DNA from: an uncultured Latescibacterota bacterium
GTDB lineage: Bacteria; Latescibacterota; UBA2968; UBA8231
Reading direction: 5' to 3'
Length of the DNA stretch: 64,000 nt
Assembly: GCA_958295495.1 (NCBI GenBank)
Contig: OY282352.1
Coordinates: 5,278,049-5,342,048, forward strand
In this document: piece after piece, positions 63,621 to 64,000 of the stretch
Numbering within the stretch: the stretch's first letter is position 1
Layout of the letters: each line of letters opens with the position of its first letter
The notes under the pieces: model-generated
What the model was told of the DNA's origin: nothing
Database searches by the model: none
What the model saw: the letters and a program-made list of their open reading frames with translations, nothing else
Program-made: the position numbers and the translations under genes

Positions 63621-64000
63621 CTATAAGGCAAAGACGAAGCTGTTGAAGTCGTCCTCCTCGCCCGAGCGCAAATTCTGCTGCTCTTTCGGGTTGTCGAAAT
63701 TGCTGAACTCCAGCCCAACATCGACCCAAGTCTGCGGCAGAAAGTTGTAGCGGAAAAGCAGGGCACCAGCGCACTCTAGGCAGTTGAGAGTGCCTTGGAG
63801 GTTGGTGTCGATCGCGTTGGTAGCCGCGTGAACTGAAGGATCGGCTGCCGCGTCGATGAGCAGGTCGAAGGGACCTGTCAGCGATTCCAAGTCGCGGGGA
63901 AAGCGCACATCGCCGTGGATGAATTCTATGTTGCGTGTCCTGAAGTCGGCCAAGTTCAGCTCGGACCCGCGCCGCCGGCAATGCACAAGCTCACGGCAGC
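63621..64000 (-). pseudogene. Chimeric fragment: SDR/epimerase piece joined to an outer-membrane protein end
   Basis: The minus-strand frame enters at the right edge. Its first part (RGSELNLADF, NIEFIHGDVRFPRDLESL, PFDLLIDAAADPSVHA, IDTNLQGTLNCLE) belongs to an NAD-dependent epimerase/dehydratase without its Rossmann start. From about 63765 it becomes RYNFLPQTWVDVGLEFSNFD ... DDFNSFVFAL, which resembles the last strands of a beta-barrel protein. The junction suggests recombination; what lies beyond 64000 cannot be seen. It precedes the PPIase gene on the same strand. Confidence 0.55.

Noticed and set aside
1-64000. CRISPR array, rRNA genes or prophage structural genes
   Set aside because: No regularly spaced direct repeats, no rRNA signatures and no capsid, portal or terminase motifs were seen, although the Cas4-like nuclease prompted a check.

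Overview
The window looks like one contig of a high-GC bacterium of the FCB (Fibrobacteres-Chlorobi-Bacteroidetes) neighbourhood, probably an uncultured lineage such as Latescibacterota or Poribacteria. The clues are secreted FG-GAP/VCBS proteins ending in a FlgD-like Ig tail, an archaeal/eukaryotic-type single-chain glycyl-tRNA synthetase, a DUF4416 protein, and a catabolic set of sulfatases, Gfo/Idh/MocA oxidoreductase, RraA-like and D-threonine-aldolase-like enzymes. The lineage call is inference; the gene calls come from motifs read in the translations.

Layout. 1-4.4 kb: a secreted FG-GAP protein running off the left edge, a small cysteine-rich exported protein, and a broken second FG-GAP copy facing a stray FlgD-tail fragment. 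4.5-13.5 kb: a flavoprotein/polyferredoxin fusion, polyphosphate:AMP phosphotransferase, chorismate synthase, an Ldh2-type dehydrogenase, CarA, a CNNM/CorC-like membrane protein and a SWIB protein with a histone-H1-like tail. 13.7-28.5 kb: a dense housekeeping block on the plus strand (proC-hisH-hisF-proB-ftsB-like-recO-glyQS, tRNA-Leu, tig-clpP-clpX-engB-serA-purA-prpB-like-prpC-like). 28.5-32.3 kb: DUF4416, D-threonine-aldolase-like, RraA-like and sulfatase genes. 32.3-34.9 kb: a small defence-like island with a nucleoside-deoxyribosyltransferase-like protein and a decayed AAA ATPase/DUF4276 pair. 34.9-46.6 kb: MATE transporter, oxidoreductase, methyltransferases, GFA protein, amidohydrolase, a nucleotidyltransferase with a tiny HEPN-like partner, a sulfatase-like phosphohydrolase and a repeat-rich lipoprotein. 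46.6-51.4 kb: a sugar ABC transporter whose permease is frameshifted and whose ATPase gene is separated from the permease by a nucleotidyltransferase pair, a dehydrogenase/cytochrome c pseudogene and an Fn3 lipoprotein.

The most interesting region is 51,993-62,119 on the minus strand. Five closely packed genes, visibly more AT-rich than their surroundings, encode in transcription order a DpdA-like transglycosylase (TGT superfamily) with an N-terminal DUF6884-like domain, a NurA-like nuclease, a HerA-like hexameric ATPase, a UvrD/Rep-type helicase, and a Cas4/AddB-like PD-(D/E)XK nuclease with a probable Fe-S cluster. I infer a DNA-modification-plus-DNA-processing (defence) system. It does not have the composition of the described dpd islands as I know them. 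The helicase gene is interrupted by a complete 1,166-bp IS4-like element with 18-bp perfect inverted repeats and a 9-bp target duplication; removing it restores one 790-codon reading frame, so the system was probably intact until recently.

The right edge carries a frameshifted parvulin-type PPIase lipoprotein and a chimeric SDR/outer-membrane fragment. Several genes carry isolated one-base frameshifts (permease, PPIase, AAA ATPase), which could be real decay or assembly indels.
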